Source of the DNA: Aphanomyces cochlioides
Lineage: Eukaryota > Oomycota > Saprolegniomycetes > Saprolegniales > Verrucalvaceae
Length of the DNA stretch: 64,000 bases
Direction: 5' to 3'
Assembly (NCBI GenBank): GCA_019828595.1
Contig: JAHQRK010000008.1
Location: 1,426,001-1,490,000, forward strand
Part shown: positions 22,801 to 34,097 of the stretch, one piece after another
Numbering within the stretch: the first letter of the stretch is position 1
Layout of the letters: each line of letters begins with the position of its first letter
Translations under genes and position numbers: made by a program
Notes under the pieces: generated by a model
Databases searched by the model: none
What the model saw: the letters and a program-made list of their open reading frames with translations, nothing else
Told to the model about the DNA's origin: nothing

Positions 22801-24872
22801 TGTAGGACGATGCATTCCACGCATACCCAAGTAGAGTTCTCCGTATCGCTTGATCTAATGGCACAAAAACTTGATTAAACTGTTGAAATAGGGGGGGGCA
22901 TTCAGGCAACCATCAAGCAAGACCGCTTCGAATATGCTAGTTGGAATTGATTCAAGATTGAAAAGTGCAAGCCGAAGCGCTTGAGTGTTTTAATTGTCAT
23001 TGTTGGCTTCCCGTGAACAATGGTTTGCCTTCTCCTATATTGGCAATTTCCATTTGTATCATCGTCCACGTGACATTTGGAGCTACCAGAGCTATGCATT
23101 GCGCTTGAAATGCGTCTGAAGCCTCTCATGCAAATGCTGCTGGTAAGATTGCCCATCTTACCAACTTGTCAAAGTAATCACAACGCGATGGGTGATAGCC
23201 ACTATAGTTCGTCGGCTGTGATAAATGCCTTTTTGAAATTTCCAAGACTTGCAAGATCAAAGATATTACCAACAGAAATGACTGTGCGTCCGTTCTATCA
23301 AGTATTCCTGGTGGATTGTCCAACGAACAAGTTACTATTCGCGATAATAGTTTCTGTGCTGACCAATTCAACATAGATAAACCATCGCTTCGGTTATGCT
23401 AGTCACTCAAATAAGATTCCCACATAACTATTTGCCCAAATATGGTTCATACCTGGTATCGCCATGGATGACAAAATGAAAACTCATAGTCAGTAGACAA
23501 ATCTCGTACAAGGTTCATCAATTTCCCAGCATCGACGTGGCTTTCATCGCGAGAGCTTCTATCACCCGGATCCCCTTCGAACATTGAAGACAACGATGAA
23601 ATAGAAATGCGGAGCGAACAAACAAAAGAAACAATACAAAGTGGCGACATCTACTCGACGTCCATCCAACTACGTTGACAACCAAAGCGAGAGTGGCATT
23701 GCATAGCGATTCACATTTCAAGCAATTTTGGAACCTGCGCTGACTTTACAGCAACAGGAGAAACTCGTGCAAAGCAAAAGGTGGAAGTTGAAGAGTTGAA
23801 CACCTAACAAAATCTGGCGGAGAGGATGGAGTCGGGATCGCTCGGAACAAACTATGACTTGTCGACTCAAGACTATGCGTCATGTGGTGCAGTTCTGTGT
23901 TGAATTTGGGAAATTGTGTCGTCGCGCAGTTATTTTGGAGGCATGAGACGATCAACCAGGATGAGGTCGTGGAGGTTTGTATACTGCAGATGACACAGTC
24001 TCTTGAGCTCAGACAGTCATGGTCTTATCTTCGTTCGTGGATATCATTCTCCAGAGAGATGACTCGGCAGCATGTCGATCTACTGACTCAATAGACATCC
24101 ATTTCTGTGGCTCTTATTGCTCCTGTTTCAGAAATTGTTATCGATCCACTGGTTCTATTAAGCAAGCTGTTTAAGCATCTTGGTGCATTCCAAGTGCTGA
24201 CAGGTACAAAACGTGAAGTTACTTCTCTAAAGAAATTCATAGGACGAGTGGAACCCAATTGCGAGTTGGAATAAAATGAACCGGGGAGGGTCAAGTAATC
24301 GCTATCATCTCGCGAGCTGACGACTATCAATATGGGCTCAAAAACTCCAAAACCTCGATTGTATATCTTGGTCAACTTGAAATACGTTGCATTAAAAACG
24401 GAAGGCAAAAGAACTGTAAGGAAGAAATACAGCGATCTTGAACGAATGGCGACTACGTGCATTTTGAAACATCGTTTTTCGGTTTTAATTAGTCAAGTCT
24501 CTGCTGTTATTGTTCGTCTGTGATACTAGTATATTCTAGGGCATTACAAACTTCCCACTCTCAACTGCAAGAATTGAAAAGGCAAAGTTATCTAGAAGAC
24601 AAGGTCAATGTATTCATACGATTTACAAGGAAATTGACTCCGAGGAGTCTACCCTGGTATAAGTTGTGTCAGCTTGAAAAAACCAACTTATGCTCCATGT
24701 CTTCCCGTGCATTCATGCGATCGTCCACTTGGAGAGAACTTAATACCAAATCTCCTCCAACGGCCTCTTCCAATATCCATGACAGACTCATTGCGCAATA
24801 ATCCAAGACAGAAGGATTAATCGAAACACGCAGCAAATAGCAGCTTCGATGTCCTGGTCGAGGCCATCGGTA

Positions 24873-26438
24873 CAGTGCTGTGCGAAACGTTAGGACATAC
24901 GCGATATCGGCCGCACTACAGCTAGAGCTGTAGAAAGACTCATCGCAGAAACATCAAATACTATCGTACAGGTGTATCCATGGTTGCAGTGCATCTAACA
25001 GTGTTGAAGTGTTGCTAGAAACAGCAGAATCAAGGCAAATAGCTCTAGCAGTGTGTGCGAAAGGTTAGGACACTTGCGAAACTCGTTGATCATGGACGGA
25101 AACGATACTGTATTATGCCTTGAGCGTAGTCTAGTACTTAATTGTCTTCCCATGAACCTGTAAAACGTCAATACAGCGTGATTTCATGCTGCAAACAAGA
25201 TTTCTCAAGTATGATTGATCAAGCAAGTTCCAATGCATCAAAATTGCAGATTTCAAGGCCTCTTTTGACTCGTATTGTTTCCCATTGGCGTAAACACGTT
25301 GCGTGAGATATCCCCACACGTTTTCAATGGGATTCAGATCAGGAGACAAGGCTGGCCAGTCTAAAAGAGAAATATTTTGATCCTGAAAAAAGACATCGTC
25401 TCTTTGGACGTGTGAATGGAGGCATTATCTTGCTGAAAAATGAAGTCTTCACCAAAATAAGCATGGGCTGAGGGAAGCAAGTAGTCAGACAAGGTAAAAA
25501 TGTAATCACTCGAGTTTTGACCACCCTCCAAAAAGCAAATTTCGCATTTTCCATCGGCTCAAAATACACCCCACACCATGACTGAGCCGCAGCCATTTTG
25601 ACGACTGAAAGCAACCTTCTTTTCGCGTCCAATGCAGTGCCAATATGATTTCAATCCATCGGGGCCGTCATGGTTCCATTTTTTTCGTCGGAAAATATAA
25701 CTGTGCTCCATTTCTGGGGTCCAAAGTCGACATGTTTTCAGCAAATTTGAGTCTTGCCTGCATGTGGGCAGGGGTTAATTTTGGAGCTTGATTCATCTTG
25801 ATATACTCAAATCGCTCAGACGAATTGATGAGGCGTGAGAGGGTTGTACGATGAACATTGTATTTCGGATTTTCAGCAAGTTTCGCCACACTTGTATCTT
25901 CTCTGGCCATTGTAATGAAGACATGACGTTTGTCGCGATCGCTCAGTTTGCATGGTCTTCCACCACCAAATCGTTGGCCGTATCCCGTTGGGTCAAGCAG
26001 GTAGTTTCTCACAACATTCCGACTTCGTTTGACGTATGCTGCCGTTTGCGCGACGTTTAGACCGAATTCAACACACACATCAATTTTTCCACGCTCGAGT
26101 TCCGTGAGCTGACTACCACGGCCCATTCAACTTGTTGTAAGTGCTCACAGTCGAGAATATCGTTAAGTGAAGGGCGAGAAGTATGCTTGGTGGCGGTAAA
26201 GCATTTCAAAATTCAAATTTTCGGTTTGTTTAGTACATGTCCTATCGTTTCGCACAGGAGCAAAAACCGAAACTAGTCTGTATTGTAGCCAATTTCGAAT
26301 GAAATCTTCCAAAGCGCTGACTGTTTAATACAGAACGAATCTGCCAATAGAACAGTACCCGTGGAAGTGAATAAACTCCAAGAAATTATTCATGTAATGA
26401 AGCAATACAATGTGTCCTATCATTTCGCACAGCACTGT
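24873..26438 (-). mobile_element. Tc1-like element inside paralogue 2
   Basis: The ends CAGTGCTGTGCGAAACGTTA and its near-complement flank 1566 bp, with TA on both sides (24871-24872, 26439-26440). Related motifs recur inside each end (near 25053 and 26233), so each arm carries two copies of the GTGCGAAA-type motif, as in the IR/DR group of Tc1 elements. Its transposase is frameshifted. Confidence 0.85.
25131..26126 (-). pseudogene. Tc1-type DD34E transposase, frameshifted
   Basis: The start MGRGSQLTELERG is at 26126. Paired helix-turn-helix domains follow ('ERGKIDVCVEFGL', 'GGRPCKLSDRDKRH', 'YNVHRTTLSRLI'). The catalytic core is broken: the first aspartate block reads 'YIFRRKKWNHDGPDG' where Tc1 proteins have SDEKKWN, and the frame changes near 25670, 25560 and 25340. 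The last block, 'SPDLNPIENVWGYL', carries the glutamate and ends in 'HGKTIKY' at 25131. The protein cannot be made from this copy. Confidence 0.8.
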
Positions 26439-28748
26439 ATATCCTACAGGTTTGATCAAAAGAGATATCAAAACGATTGCACCAAAGCTGGATTGTGTTG
26501 AAGTCCATCCATGCTTTATAATCACCGACCAAGGCGGTTTGGTCGAGGCCACAAGCTTCCCCGTTGGGAAGTGTATGGAATGTATTGGCTTTCCCATCGA
26601 GATGGAAACAAGTCCACGGCGCTGGAAACATCAATAGCTTCGATTGAATCTGCACGAACGACATGAAATCCGCATAAACATTTTTTTACAAAAACGACAT
26701 TGCCATGCGTCCTCAAGTCGAACGCAAAAACCATAGTAAACAATCTGAAAAAGTTGTAAATTGACGGGCGGACATCAAGTCGTCTCGTCATGGCAGACTG
26801 GAGTTGCCACAGTCCATTAATACCGAGGAGAGCGTCTTGGGGTTTGATTGAGATTGCTTCCTAACATGAGGTCGCAATGTTAGGAGAAACACCACGAAGG
26901 CATGATTTACCATCGAGCTTTCTCGGGAGGCAGAGACAAAGGCATCGTAGCCCATGGAATCGGGACTCGTGTTGGCTTTATTAATTCGACATGCTTTCAA
27001 GACATCCTCCAAAGGTTCTAAGTCTTTCTGGAGTTTTTTAGTGACAAATGCGTACAAGACATGCACGACTGCATTGTACGCTTCGCGCATATTTCTGTTT
27101 GCCTTGTGGGTTTGAAAGACTTCGCTGCAAAACTCAAACGTGGACTTGTCAAACCAAGTCCAGAGAACGTCCATGGCAAACTACAACAGCTTTGGTGAAT
27201 TCCAGCGCTTTCTTTTCTTAGTTTGATGACCTCATTTGCTGCAGTCCATTGCTTTTCTGAATAGAATCGTAACATTTCCGGGAGAAGAACCATCGAAGGG
27301 TGTCTCAGGCCACTCCATTCCACGCATCGATTCAAGAGCTTTTCTTCGATTGCAAGCCAGTACTGCGGCGGGATATCGTCAATTGAAATACCAGAGCACA
27401 TGTGAAAAAGGCGGATTAACTTTGCAGCATTATCAAGTACATGATCACTGGGGATTTGCTGCAGCTTAAACTTTGCGTCAGATTTCTTCGCCTTCGCCTG
27501 GGGCTTTTCACGACCTTTACCGCCGACAGCTCGTTGATACGACATCAGGGTAAATGCAGGGGTATAAGCGCTGAGAAGAATTGTACACTGGGTGTCTGAA
27601 ACACGCTGGACAACGTAAACCTAAAGGATAATGCAATTAGATTTGCTGTTTTACGCATTGACAACGTGAAATCGATGGAGCTCATTTCGTTTCTGTTTGC
27701 TCGAGCCGCCATGCCAATTGTAATGCCAGCCATCACTTCTTGATTTATTGAAATGGAATGCCGCCGTGCGGTTCTATGTGAATGTGAAAAGTCCAAGAAT
27801 ACTTGAAATATGAGTTAAGTACTTCGTAGACTTGACGAAGACCTTCGAGCCACATCTCAAATACGTTGTCTTTGCTTCGCATATCGCTGGAAAATGTCGT
27901 CCATTCGACGCGTTCTCTGTCTGCAAAGGCAGTCTCGGCCGCAACTTCGAACCGGCCAAAAGCGTGCAGTCTGTCGACCACGACGGAACTCGCCAGGTCG
28001 ATGTGCAGGCTCAATGACACGCCGCAGCCTCGATATTCTGTGTGTGGACAGCAGTGTGGAAAACACCTAGCCATAGACAACAGATTGACCATGCGTTTGA
28101 CGACGAAAGCTCTACCGGATGACCTACAAGGACGTCAACCTACTGAGAGGACAGGAAGCTACTTCACCTTGAGGCCATGGTTTTGATAGCACCTAGAGGG
28201 AAGGAACAACGTGAGGAGGATTCACAGGTCTTCGCACCGAATGTAAGACTCACTGAAGAGCTCCTCGTGCGAGCAGTTGACGCGGAAGAAGTGTGGTGCT
28301 GCCATTGAGCAAACTAAAGTGAAAAAAAGATATACTCACTTTAGCATTAATCAACAGCACATCGTTCCCCCTCCAACGTACGCAAGTCTTTGAGTCGACC
28401 AGGTTCGAAATTGCAGCTTCAACAAGTGACGCCATGGACAAGTTTGACAAGTCAAGCAGACTCAACACGACGTCTCATTGCTCTCTCCAGTCCTTTTTTT
28501 GCCATGTCAAGGCCATGGTTCATCGGAAACCATCGAAGAATTAAGGCAATTTGCAGTTGGACAGGAAACCCTTTTGTCATATGGAGATGTTGACGAGCAT
28601 GCAAAACCTCAACGACTTGACGACACATTGGCCGAAAAAGGACAAGCGCAATGTTCGTGATAGAATAAAATTGTCTCGCCGATTTGGACATGAAAATAGT
28701 GGTGAGAATTACGATGCAATTTCGTTTCGACAAAGAGGACACAAGGCT

Positions 28749-28814
28749 AGCATGGCGTTGATAATATCAACGCCATGCTGTCAGTGGTATATCAACTCGA
28801 TATACCACTGACAG
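28749..28814. repeat. Two abutting perfect hairpins
   Basis: Hairpin 1: arms 28749-28762 and 28766-28779 (14 bp, AGCATGGCGTTGAT), loop AAT. Hairpin 2: arms 28778-28792 and 28800-28814 (15 bp, CTGTCAGTGGTATAT), loop of 7 nt. They overlap by two bases. They lie upstream of paralogue 2. They could be a small fold-back insertion or a cruciform-forming site. Confidence 0.75.
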
Positions 28815-28943
28815 ATATGATGAGAGTACAATAATCAATTGGCGGCAAAAGGGCAAAGTTGTCATCTCCATTCAGAGCGATCGCTATTGAAACTGGCCTC
28901 TACTATGCACAGTGACAAGGACATGCATATTCAAGACCAGTCA

Positions 28944-29021
28944 TTAGTCGGCGTCAAGTGCGAATCCATGAAGCGTGGAGATGAATAGGACGAGAATAGC
29001 CGTAGCAATCAACTTTTGCAT
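28944..29021 (-). CDS. 25-residue signal-peptide-like ORF
   Basis: ATG at 29021, MQKLIATAILVLFISTLHGF, then ALDAD and a stop. It has a basic start, a strong hydrophobic core and small residues before a plausible cleavage site: a textbook secretory signal with no mature protein after it. It may be the remnant first exon of a secreted protein, or chance. No GT donor at its end gives an obvious continuation. Confidence 0.25.
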   Translation of the reverse strand: MQKLIATAILVLFISTLHGFALDAD

Positions 29022-29435
29022 GTTATTGTGTATGACAATATGCAAGACTCTGGTTTGACTTTTAGTCAAAAGAGTTGGTGACGATGACGTCATTGCGTTA
29101 TCAAGGTGACACTTTGAGCGTTTACACGGCCTTGCCTTCATCACACTACGTAGTAGAACTTGCACATAACCTTCATCAAGTTTGTTATGAGGTGTGCCGT
29201 CCAAGTCGTCCATAGGAACTGGCGCTTTGTAGTGAAGGCACAACGAACAGAGACGAGCAAATGCGTCGCTATATGGCCATGAAAACGACTTTGCTGGTTT
29301 TAGACTTGTCTCTATACTTTAGATGACAGCTTAATAGAAAACCGCTCAAATTATTCCATTTCAGAATTAATTGAAATATATTTTGACATTTTTAGCACTT
29401 TTTTATGCCTTTTTGGGAATTGATTGTGAGGGAAA

Positions 29436-30082
29436 ATGGTGCCAAGAAGGATGGTCCTCCGCGCAAGACCGCTAGGTCGCCGCCTGTTCTCAGAGACCCA
29501 CCGCGAGATCAAGGGCGAGGAAGCAATGGAACGCTTAGGCTCATATCTCGCGCTGCAAGTTCCAAAGCGCGCTGTAAATGTGCTTTTCCTCGTCGGAGAT
29601 CTCGGCTGCGGCAAAACGTGCTTTGCGCGCGGATTTGCACGCGCGTGGTGCCAGGATGAACAACTCGATGTCACATCTCCGACATACCTACTCATCAACA
29701 CTTACGAACCACCTGTCGACACAAAGTATGATGTTTCAAATGTGAAAAATCCGCGACCTTAATGGCCATCGTCTAGGAGAAGTACACTCTATCACCTGGA
29801 TTTATACCGCCTCGAGAGCGTCACGGCAACAGATGCGCAAGCGCTCGGGCTTGAAGACGTCTTTTCAACTGGTATGTATTGCCCCTAGCGAGCAAAGAGC
29901 GATTATGTCGCTCTGCCTTAGGCACAAGTATCGTCGAGTGGCCAGATCGTCTCCAAGACAAGCCAGCCGAACGTTTGGAGGTGCACATCGAATACACCGA
30001 TGCCCAGGACGAGCGGCGAGTTCGTGTAGAAGGGTATGGGTCTGTTTGGAAATCAGTCGAAGATTTGTTTCGCGTTAATTAG
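29436..30082 (+). CDS. tRNA threonylcarbamoyladenosine biosynthesis protein TsaE, 3 exons
   Basis: Exons 29436-29725, 29777-29871 and 29922-30082, with introns of 51 and 50 nt (GTATGA...TAG, GTATGT...TAG) that restore the frame. TsaE is the P-loop ATPase that supports t6A37 modification of ANN-decoding tRNAs. The Walker A motif is 'GDLGCGKT', the family block is 'TSPTYLLINTYE', 'LYHLDLYRLES' holds the D-x-YR motif, and 'IVEWPDRL' matches the IEWPE signature. The N-terminal 20 residues are basic (MVPRRMVLRARPLGRR), suggesting organelle import. The length, about 180 residues, fits the family. Its 3' end overlaps that of the convergent TFB5 gene by 8 bp. Confidence 0.9.
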
Positions 30083-30406
30083 TTGGTGGCTGATATGTAT
30101 TCTTGTCGTTCCACTCGTCAATCTTCTTGTTGATGAACTCAATCACGTGTGGATTTGGGTCGATGAAGAGATGGTTGTCGTCCAAGTCTTGGATTATAAA
30201 CTTCTTCTGCGCAGATCCGACGGATCGCAGGTTCAGATGCAGGAATGAACAAGTCTCGTACCTGTCCTGGTGTTCCATTCAAATAGCGAAGATATTGCTT
30301 CGTCGGCGGATCACTAGAGAATACTTAGTTTAATTGAGTTCCGGCGCTCGTTGTACCATGTCACGAGGATGCCTTGGATCGATTCTCGTCCTTCCCGTTG
30401 CGCCAT
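30075..30406 (-). CDS. TFIIH subunit 5 (TFB5/TTDA), 3 exons
   Basis: Exons 30357-30406, 30262-30313 and 30075-30206, with GT-AG introns of 43 and 55 nt, encode 77 residues (the human protein has 71). Exon 1 is MAQREGRESIQGILVT. The next exon gives 'CDPPTKQYLRYLN', matching the CDPAMKQFLLYL block of the family, and exon 3 gives 'KKFIIQDLDDNHLFI', the family signature KKFIIQDIDDTHVF. This small subunit stabilises the core of TFIIH, used in nucleotide excision repair and RNA polymerase II initiation. The stop at 30075-30077 lies inside the tail of tsaE. Confidence 0.93.
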
Positions 30407-30521
30407 GTTTGAAAAAAATGCAAAATTATGATGGAAAATAGAAATAAATCGACAAAATTCCGAAATAATCAATTTACTGTTAAGATTATTTTCGCTAATT
30501 TCATTAATTCATACTTCCTCT

Positions 30522-30892
30522 GTATTGGAATACTGTGTGCATATCAAAAACACACTTTGTTTGAAATACTGTGTGCATATTGATGTGATTGGTCGAATAC
30601 AAAAATTCCGAATTTTGTTGGCTAAAATGTATTATTGCGCTTCCATGTCTACTTGGTCGAGCAACGACGTTGGGCAAGTAAGATTCGTCATGAGTGACCT
30701 GGCTCGACGTAAGGCCCCCCACATTTGAATTACAAAAGACTTAATTTGTATTTTTATTCGGTTGGTGTTAAGGCGATGTCGATTTTTGCCACCAATTTGG
30801 CTTCTTTATGTACTTTCGAATGTGATTTGAAATATCGATTTTGGATACATATTGAATTTTTGGGGTCACTCAGACACACAGTATTCCAATAC
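30522..30892. repeat. Inverted-repeat (MITE-like) unit
   Basis: GTATTGGAATACTGTGTG at 30522-30539 is repeated as an exact complement at 30875-30892. Inside the left end, ATACTGTGTGCATAT occurs twice in direct order (30530-30544 and about 30567-30582). No coding capacity. Its right end runs into the TA target of the mariner MITE, suggesting insertion of one at the edge of the other. Confidence 0.5.
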
Positions 30893-31596
30893 TACTCCGT
30901 CCGGCTTCAATTGTCCACTTTGGAAAATCGACTTGTCCGGGTTAACTTGTCCACTATAGATTTGATTGGATGAAAATCAACTCTGTTTGATCTAATTGAT
31001 AGATATTTGAGTCCTATTTGTGATGAAAGTGATGTGCTCACAGGACGACGGATCGGCGTCAGAGTGAACACGATCATATCACGGGTCGACAGGTCTATCC
31101 TCTCGACTCTCTGTCTGAAGCATGAGTACTTTGCTCAAAACCATCTATTTTGCCTAACTATGCGTTTGAAAACTCTGTAGATTACTCAAAGTCGTGTCGA
31201 CGTTTGCCTGTGACAACACCTCTTGGTATTCACAGAGATGCCACATCAAAACTTGGGTCGATGCCGCCACCATGATGCGATGTATACATCATGTACGTGT
31301 GTTTGTATGTAGTCTTGCTGATTTCGGCTAAGACAAGGCTATGCACAAGGCGATCTCAGGCTGAACTGTGTTTGAGGTCGGGGGTGCAGTGGTTATTAAT
31401 TGCATACATTTATCAAGTCAACTTCTTGAACATGGATATCTCATCCAATTCGACATAAATCTTCGAAATTCTTTGCGCAATCCAATCTCCTTTGTAAAGG
31501 CAATCATTTAGAACCAATCATAGCTTCATAAAAAATTTCTCTGATTTTTGCGGACATCCCAAAGTCAAAGTGGACAATTGATGCCGGACGGAGTAG
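30892..31596. mobile_element. Non-autonomous mariner element (705 bp)
   Basis: The ends CTACTCCGTCCGGCTTCAAT and the complement of 31563-31596 agree over about 30 bp with one or two differences, and TA lies on each side (30890-30891, 31597-31598). There is no transposase, so it is a MITE of the plant-type mariner group whose CTACTCCG terminus it shares with the element at 39722. Confidence 0.75.
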
Positions 31597-31598
31597 TA

Positions 31599-32261
31599 CA
31601 GTGGAAGTATATTGTCAAATACAATCTAAATTGTGAGGGGGGCTTGAAATCTATTGATTTTTTAAATCGATTAGCAAATCTTGCAGCCAATCAGCACCCA
31701 AACACACATGCAATTAATTTTGCAAATTTATTGTATTTGCCACTTTACTTGACTTTAGTATGAACAAATCGATTTGAAAATGATTACAATTTTTGGTCAA
31801 AAAATCAAATTTGACTGAAATGGACATTCATCAACTTTTACAGTGCGTAACATATTGAAATTAAGGGGTTACCAAGTACATGGTGGAAGAATTTGAAGCG
31901 TTCTTTGCGACTACAGGGAACGACGCTGAGTAGTGGACCTATTCGCCAAATTGATTGGCTCGAATATGAGCCAATTGGCTCGAATATGAGCCAATCAGAG
32001 AAAATTAGTGTATAAAATTTAAATGTTGCAATATACTTTGTCAAAAGACAATAATAAATAGAGGATTTAGTCACAACCCATTTTAAAATTCAATACAAAT
32101 TAGACGTATTTTGCTATTCCACAAAGTCATTTGACAATCACTTTTGACACACATTCCGTGCTGAAAGCACAAAGTTTTGTTCAACAAAACGCTGATTTTG
32201 CCACAAGCTCAGTGGAATACATTGAGACCACTGATTGGTCAATTTTCTGTGGAATTATATA
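31599..32261. other. Gap without a gene
   Basis: AT-rich sequence without a recognised gene. Near 31952-32000 the 21 bp unit TTGGCTCGAATATGAGCCAA, itself nearly palindromic, occurs twice in tandem and ends in AGCCAATCAGAG. Similar AGCCAATCA motifs recur near 43670, 43700, 45960 and 46000, so it may be shared MITE debris. Confidence 0.4.
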
Positions 32262-32263
32262 TA

Positions 32264-34096
32264 CCGTAGTCGTTTTGGGGGATCGGACGGTTTGGGAAAT
32301 CGGACAACATATGGGGAAACCTCCATATCCTTATACCTCTCTACATGTATATTGGTCAAAATATACAAATAAAGAGAATTTAGAAAATTGTGAAAAATCA
32401 TTCCGAGGCCCGCCTGAGCCAAGCACACACTCCATTCATTCTTGAAATGGATGAAAACAGTCCAAAGAGAAGGGGAAGACCAAACCGCAAGGGAATTGGA
32501 CGACGACAGAACAAGCTCAAGAATCAAGCCACGACTTTCCGCGAAAGGTTGGCCGTCGTCAACTACTTTGCCGCGACTCAGAGCATGACGATGACTCGTC
32601 AAACGTTTTACCCCGAGCTCAACGACGTGGCTTGGGAGTCGAAACGTTAACTCATTTATGACTGGAAGAAGAAACTATTTGTCCTGGAGCAACACGGAAT
32701 GCACGAACACCTTGCCGACAAGATGCGACCATACAAGTCTGGCGTTGGAACGACCCTCAGCCCCGCCATAGAGATCAACATAGCCAAGTGGGTGATTGAT
32801 CTGCGCAACGAAGGCGTGCCGGTTTCATCCGAAATGTTGCGTTTGCACGCGCTTGAAGTTGCGAAGGAACTTGGTCTACCAAGAGAGCATTTCTTGGCGT
32901 CATGGGACTGGCAGCAGGGGTTCATGGCTCGTCATCGGTTCAGCATGAGAGCAAGGACTCGGCAAGGTCAGGATACAACTGGAGACGGCCCTGCAGCGTT
33001 GGAAATGTTTAGTCGAGAAGTGGTGGAGCGTGCGACAGAGGAGAACGTGACAACAATCTTCAATGCGGACCAAACCAGCCTCTTTTATGAATACATCCCC
33101 AAAGGAACCAACCAGAAGACAGTGTGGATGAAATGTGGAGGTGGAAGCAAATCTCGTGCTACAGCCATGTTGTTAGCGGATAACCACGGTAACAAGTTCC
33201 CACTGTTCCTGGTGTTCAAAACACAAGGCGCAACAAATGAGCGCACTCGCATCGAAAATGAACATCATCGCCATGGTTTTGGGGACCGAGTGTGGAGGGA
33301 AGTACGAGCTTTACAAGACGAACATTTGTGCCAAATCTATGGAAACAAAACCGCCTGGTGGAACCAAGACTTGTCGATCGCTTTCTTGGAATATCACTTT
33401 GGTGGCGAAAAGTACTCGGAAGAAAGAAGAATGTTGATTTGGGATGACTTTAGCGCACACTTCACCCAGTCGGTTCAAGAGAAGGCCCACCGCCTCAACA
33501 TCATCCTTGTGAGAGTGCCACCAAGGTTTACGTGTGCATGTCAAGCAGCCGATGTGGCTTGGAACAAGCCATTAAAAGATCGGATGCGATCGAAGTGGGT
33601 TGATAATTTGCGACGACAACTTCGCGTGCATTCTACCTCGTGTGCTGAGAGAGTTCCATTCAAGTTGAACCCGCCTAGTCGTAGCATGGTGGCGACTTGG
33701 GTTGTTGAAGCATGGAATGAACTGGCGAGTGGCATCATACGCAACGGATTTAAAAAGACGAAGCTGGTGCTCCCAATTTGCACCGGAGATACTCAAGACA
33801 TCTTGCCTCCTGACGTTATTGCTGACAACTTTGATGATGTAGTTGAGTCTATGGCGAGATTCAACGTTTTGACTGAATGCGCGAACGACTTCGAAGATAT
33901 ACTGCATTGTACTGAGTAAACTTGTCAAATGCAGTGGTGATGATACCTCTCAGGATTTAAATTTCTGTATAAATTAATATTTCCTCTATAAACACATAGA
34001 AATGAAATATACTAAAATTTGTATGTTGTTTCCCAATCCGGAAAAAACACCCTTTTCCGGCCGACATGACTGTCCGATCCCCCAAAAGGACTACGG
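32264..34096 (+). mobile_element. Pogo-like element 1 (1833 bp)
   Basis: The terminal repeats CCGTAGTCGTTTTGGGGGAT and the complement of 34069-34096 agree at all but one or two of about 28 positions. TA flanks both ends (32262-32263, 34097-34098). It carries one pogo/Tigger-type transposase gene on the plus strand with a single stop codon. It appears young. Confidence 0.85.
32447..33919 (+). pseudogene. Pogo/CENP-B-like transposase with one in-frame stop
   Basis: The start is MDENSPKRRGRPN at 32447. An N-terminal helix-turn-helix ('FRERLAVVNYFA') is followed by a TAA at 32648-32650; the same frame then runs open to 33919. After the stop come the CENP-B-type second HTH ('LPREHFLASWDWQQGFMARH') and the DDE_1 core: 'IFNADQTSLFYEY' (first Asp), 'MLIWDDFSAHFT' (second Asp) and 'CQAADVAWNKPLKDRMR' (third Asp). 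Without the stop it would be about 490 residues, normal for the family. Reinitiation at 32699 would lose part of the DNA-binding domain. Confidence 0.85.
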
Positions 34097-34097
34097 T

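Larger units (their letters stand above)
19238..24660. other. About 5.4 kb of decayed, mostly unrecognisable sequence
   Basis: I find no intact gene. There is a diverged duplication (19820-20150 and 22530-22800, listed separately). A minus-strand frame of 169 codons at 22051-22560 has plausible protein composition but no recognised family; its end near 22140-22200 resembles the last-exon region of the dispersed gene family. The remainder holds only short frames. Confidence 0.35.
24669..28305 (-). pseudogene. Multi-exon gene of unknown function, paralogue 2, split by a Tc1-like element
   Basis: From ATG at 28305: exon 28239-28305 ('APHFFRVNCSHEEL'), intron, exon 28168-28192 ('CYQNHGLK'), then exons near 28075-27830 ('HAFGRFEVAAETAF', 'SDMRSKDNVFEMW'), 27785-27660 ('GWHYNWHGGSSKQK'), 27600-27215 ('ISIDDIPPQYW', 'CVEWSGLRHPSMV'), 27174-26900 ('TWFDKSTFEF'), 26790 onwards ('DVRPSIYNFFRLFTMVFA') and 26650-26480 ('TCFHLDGKANTFHTLPNG'). 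The last exon starts at 26445, is cut after about 5 nt by the Tc1-like element, and resumes at 24870 ('WPRPGHRSCYLLRVSINPS') to a stop at 24669. Apart from the insertion this is the best-preserved of the four paralogues. No function is recognised. A further 5' exon ending in a clean donor at 28343 is possible. Confidence 0.6.
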
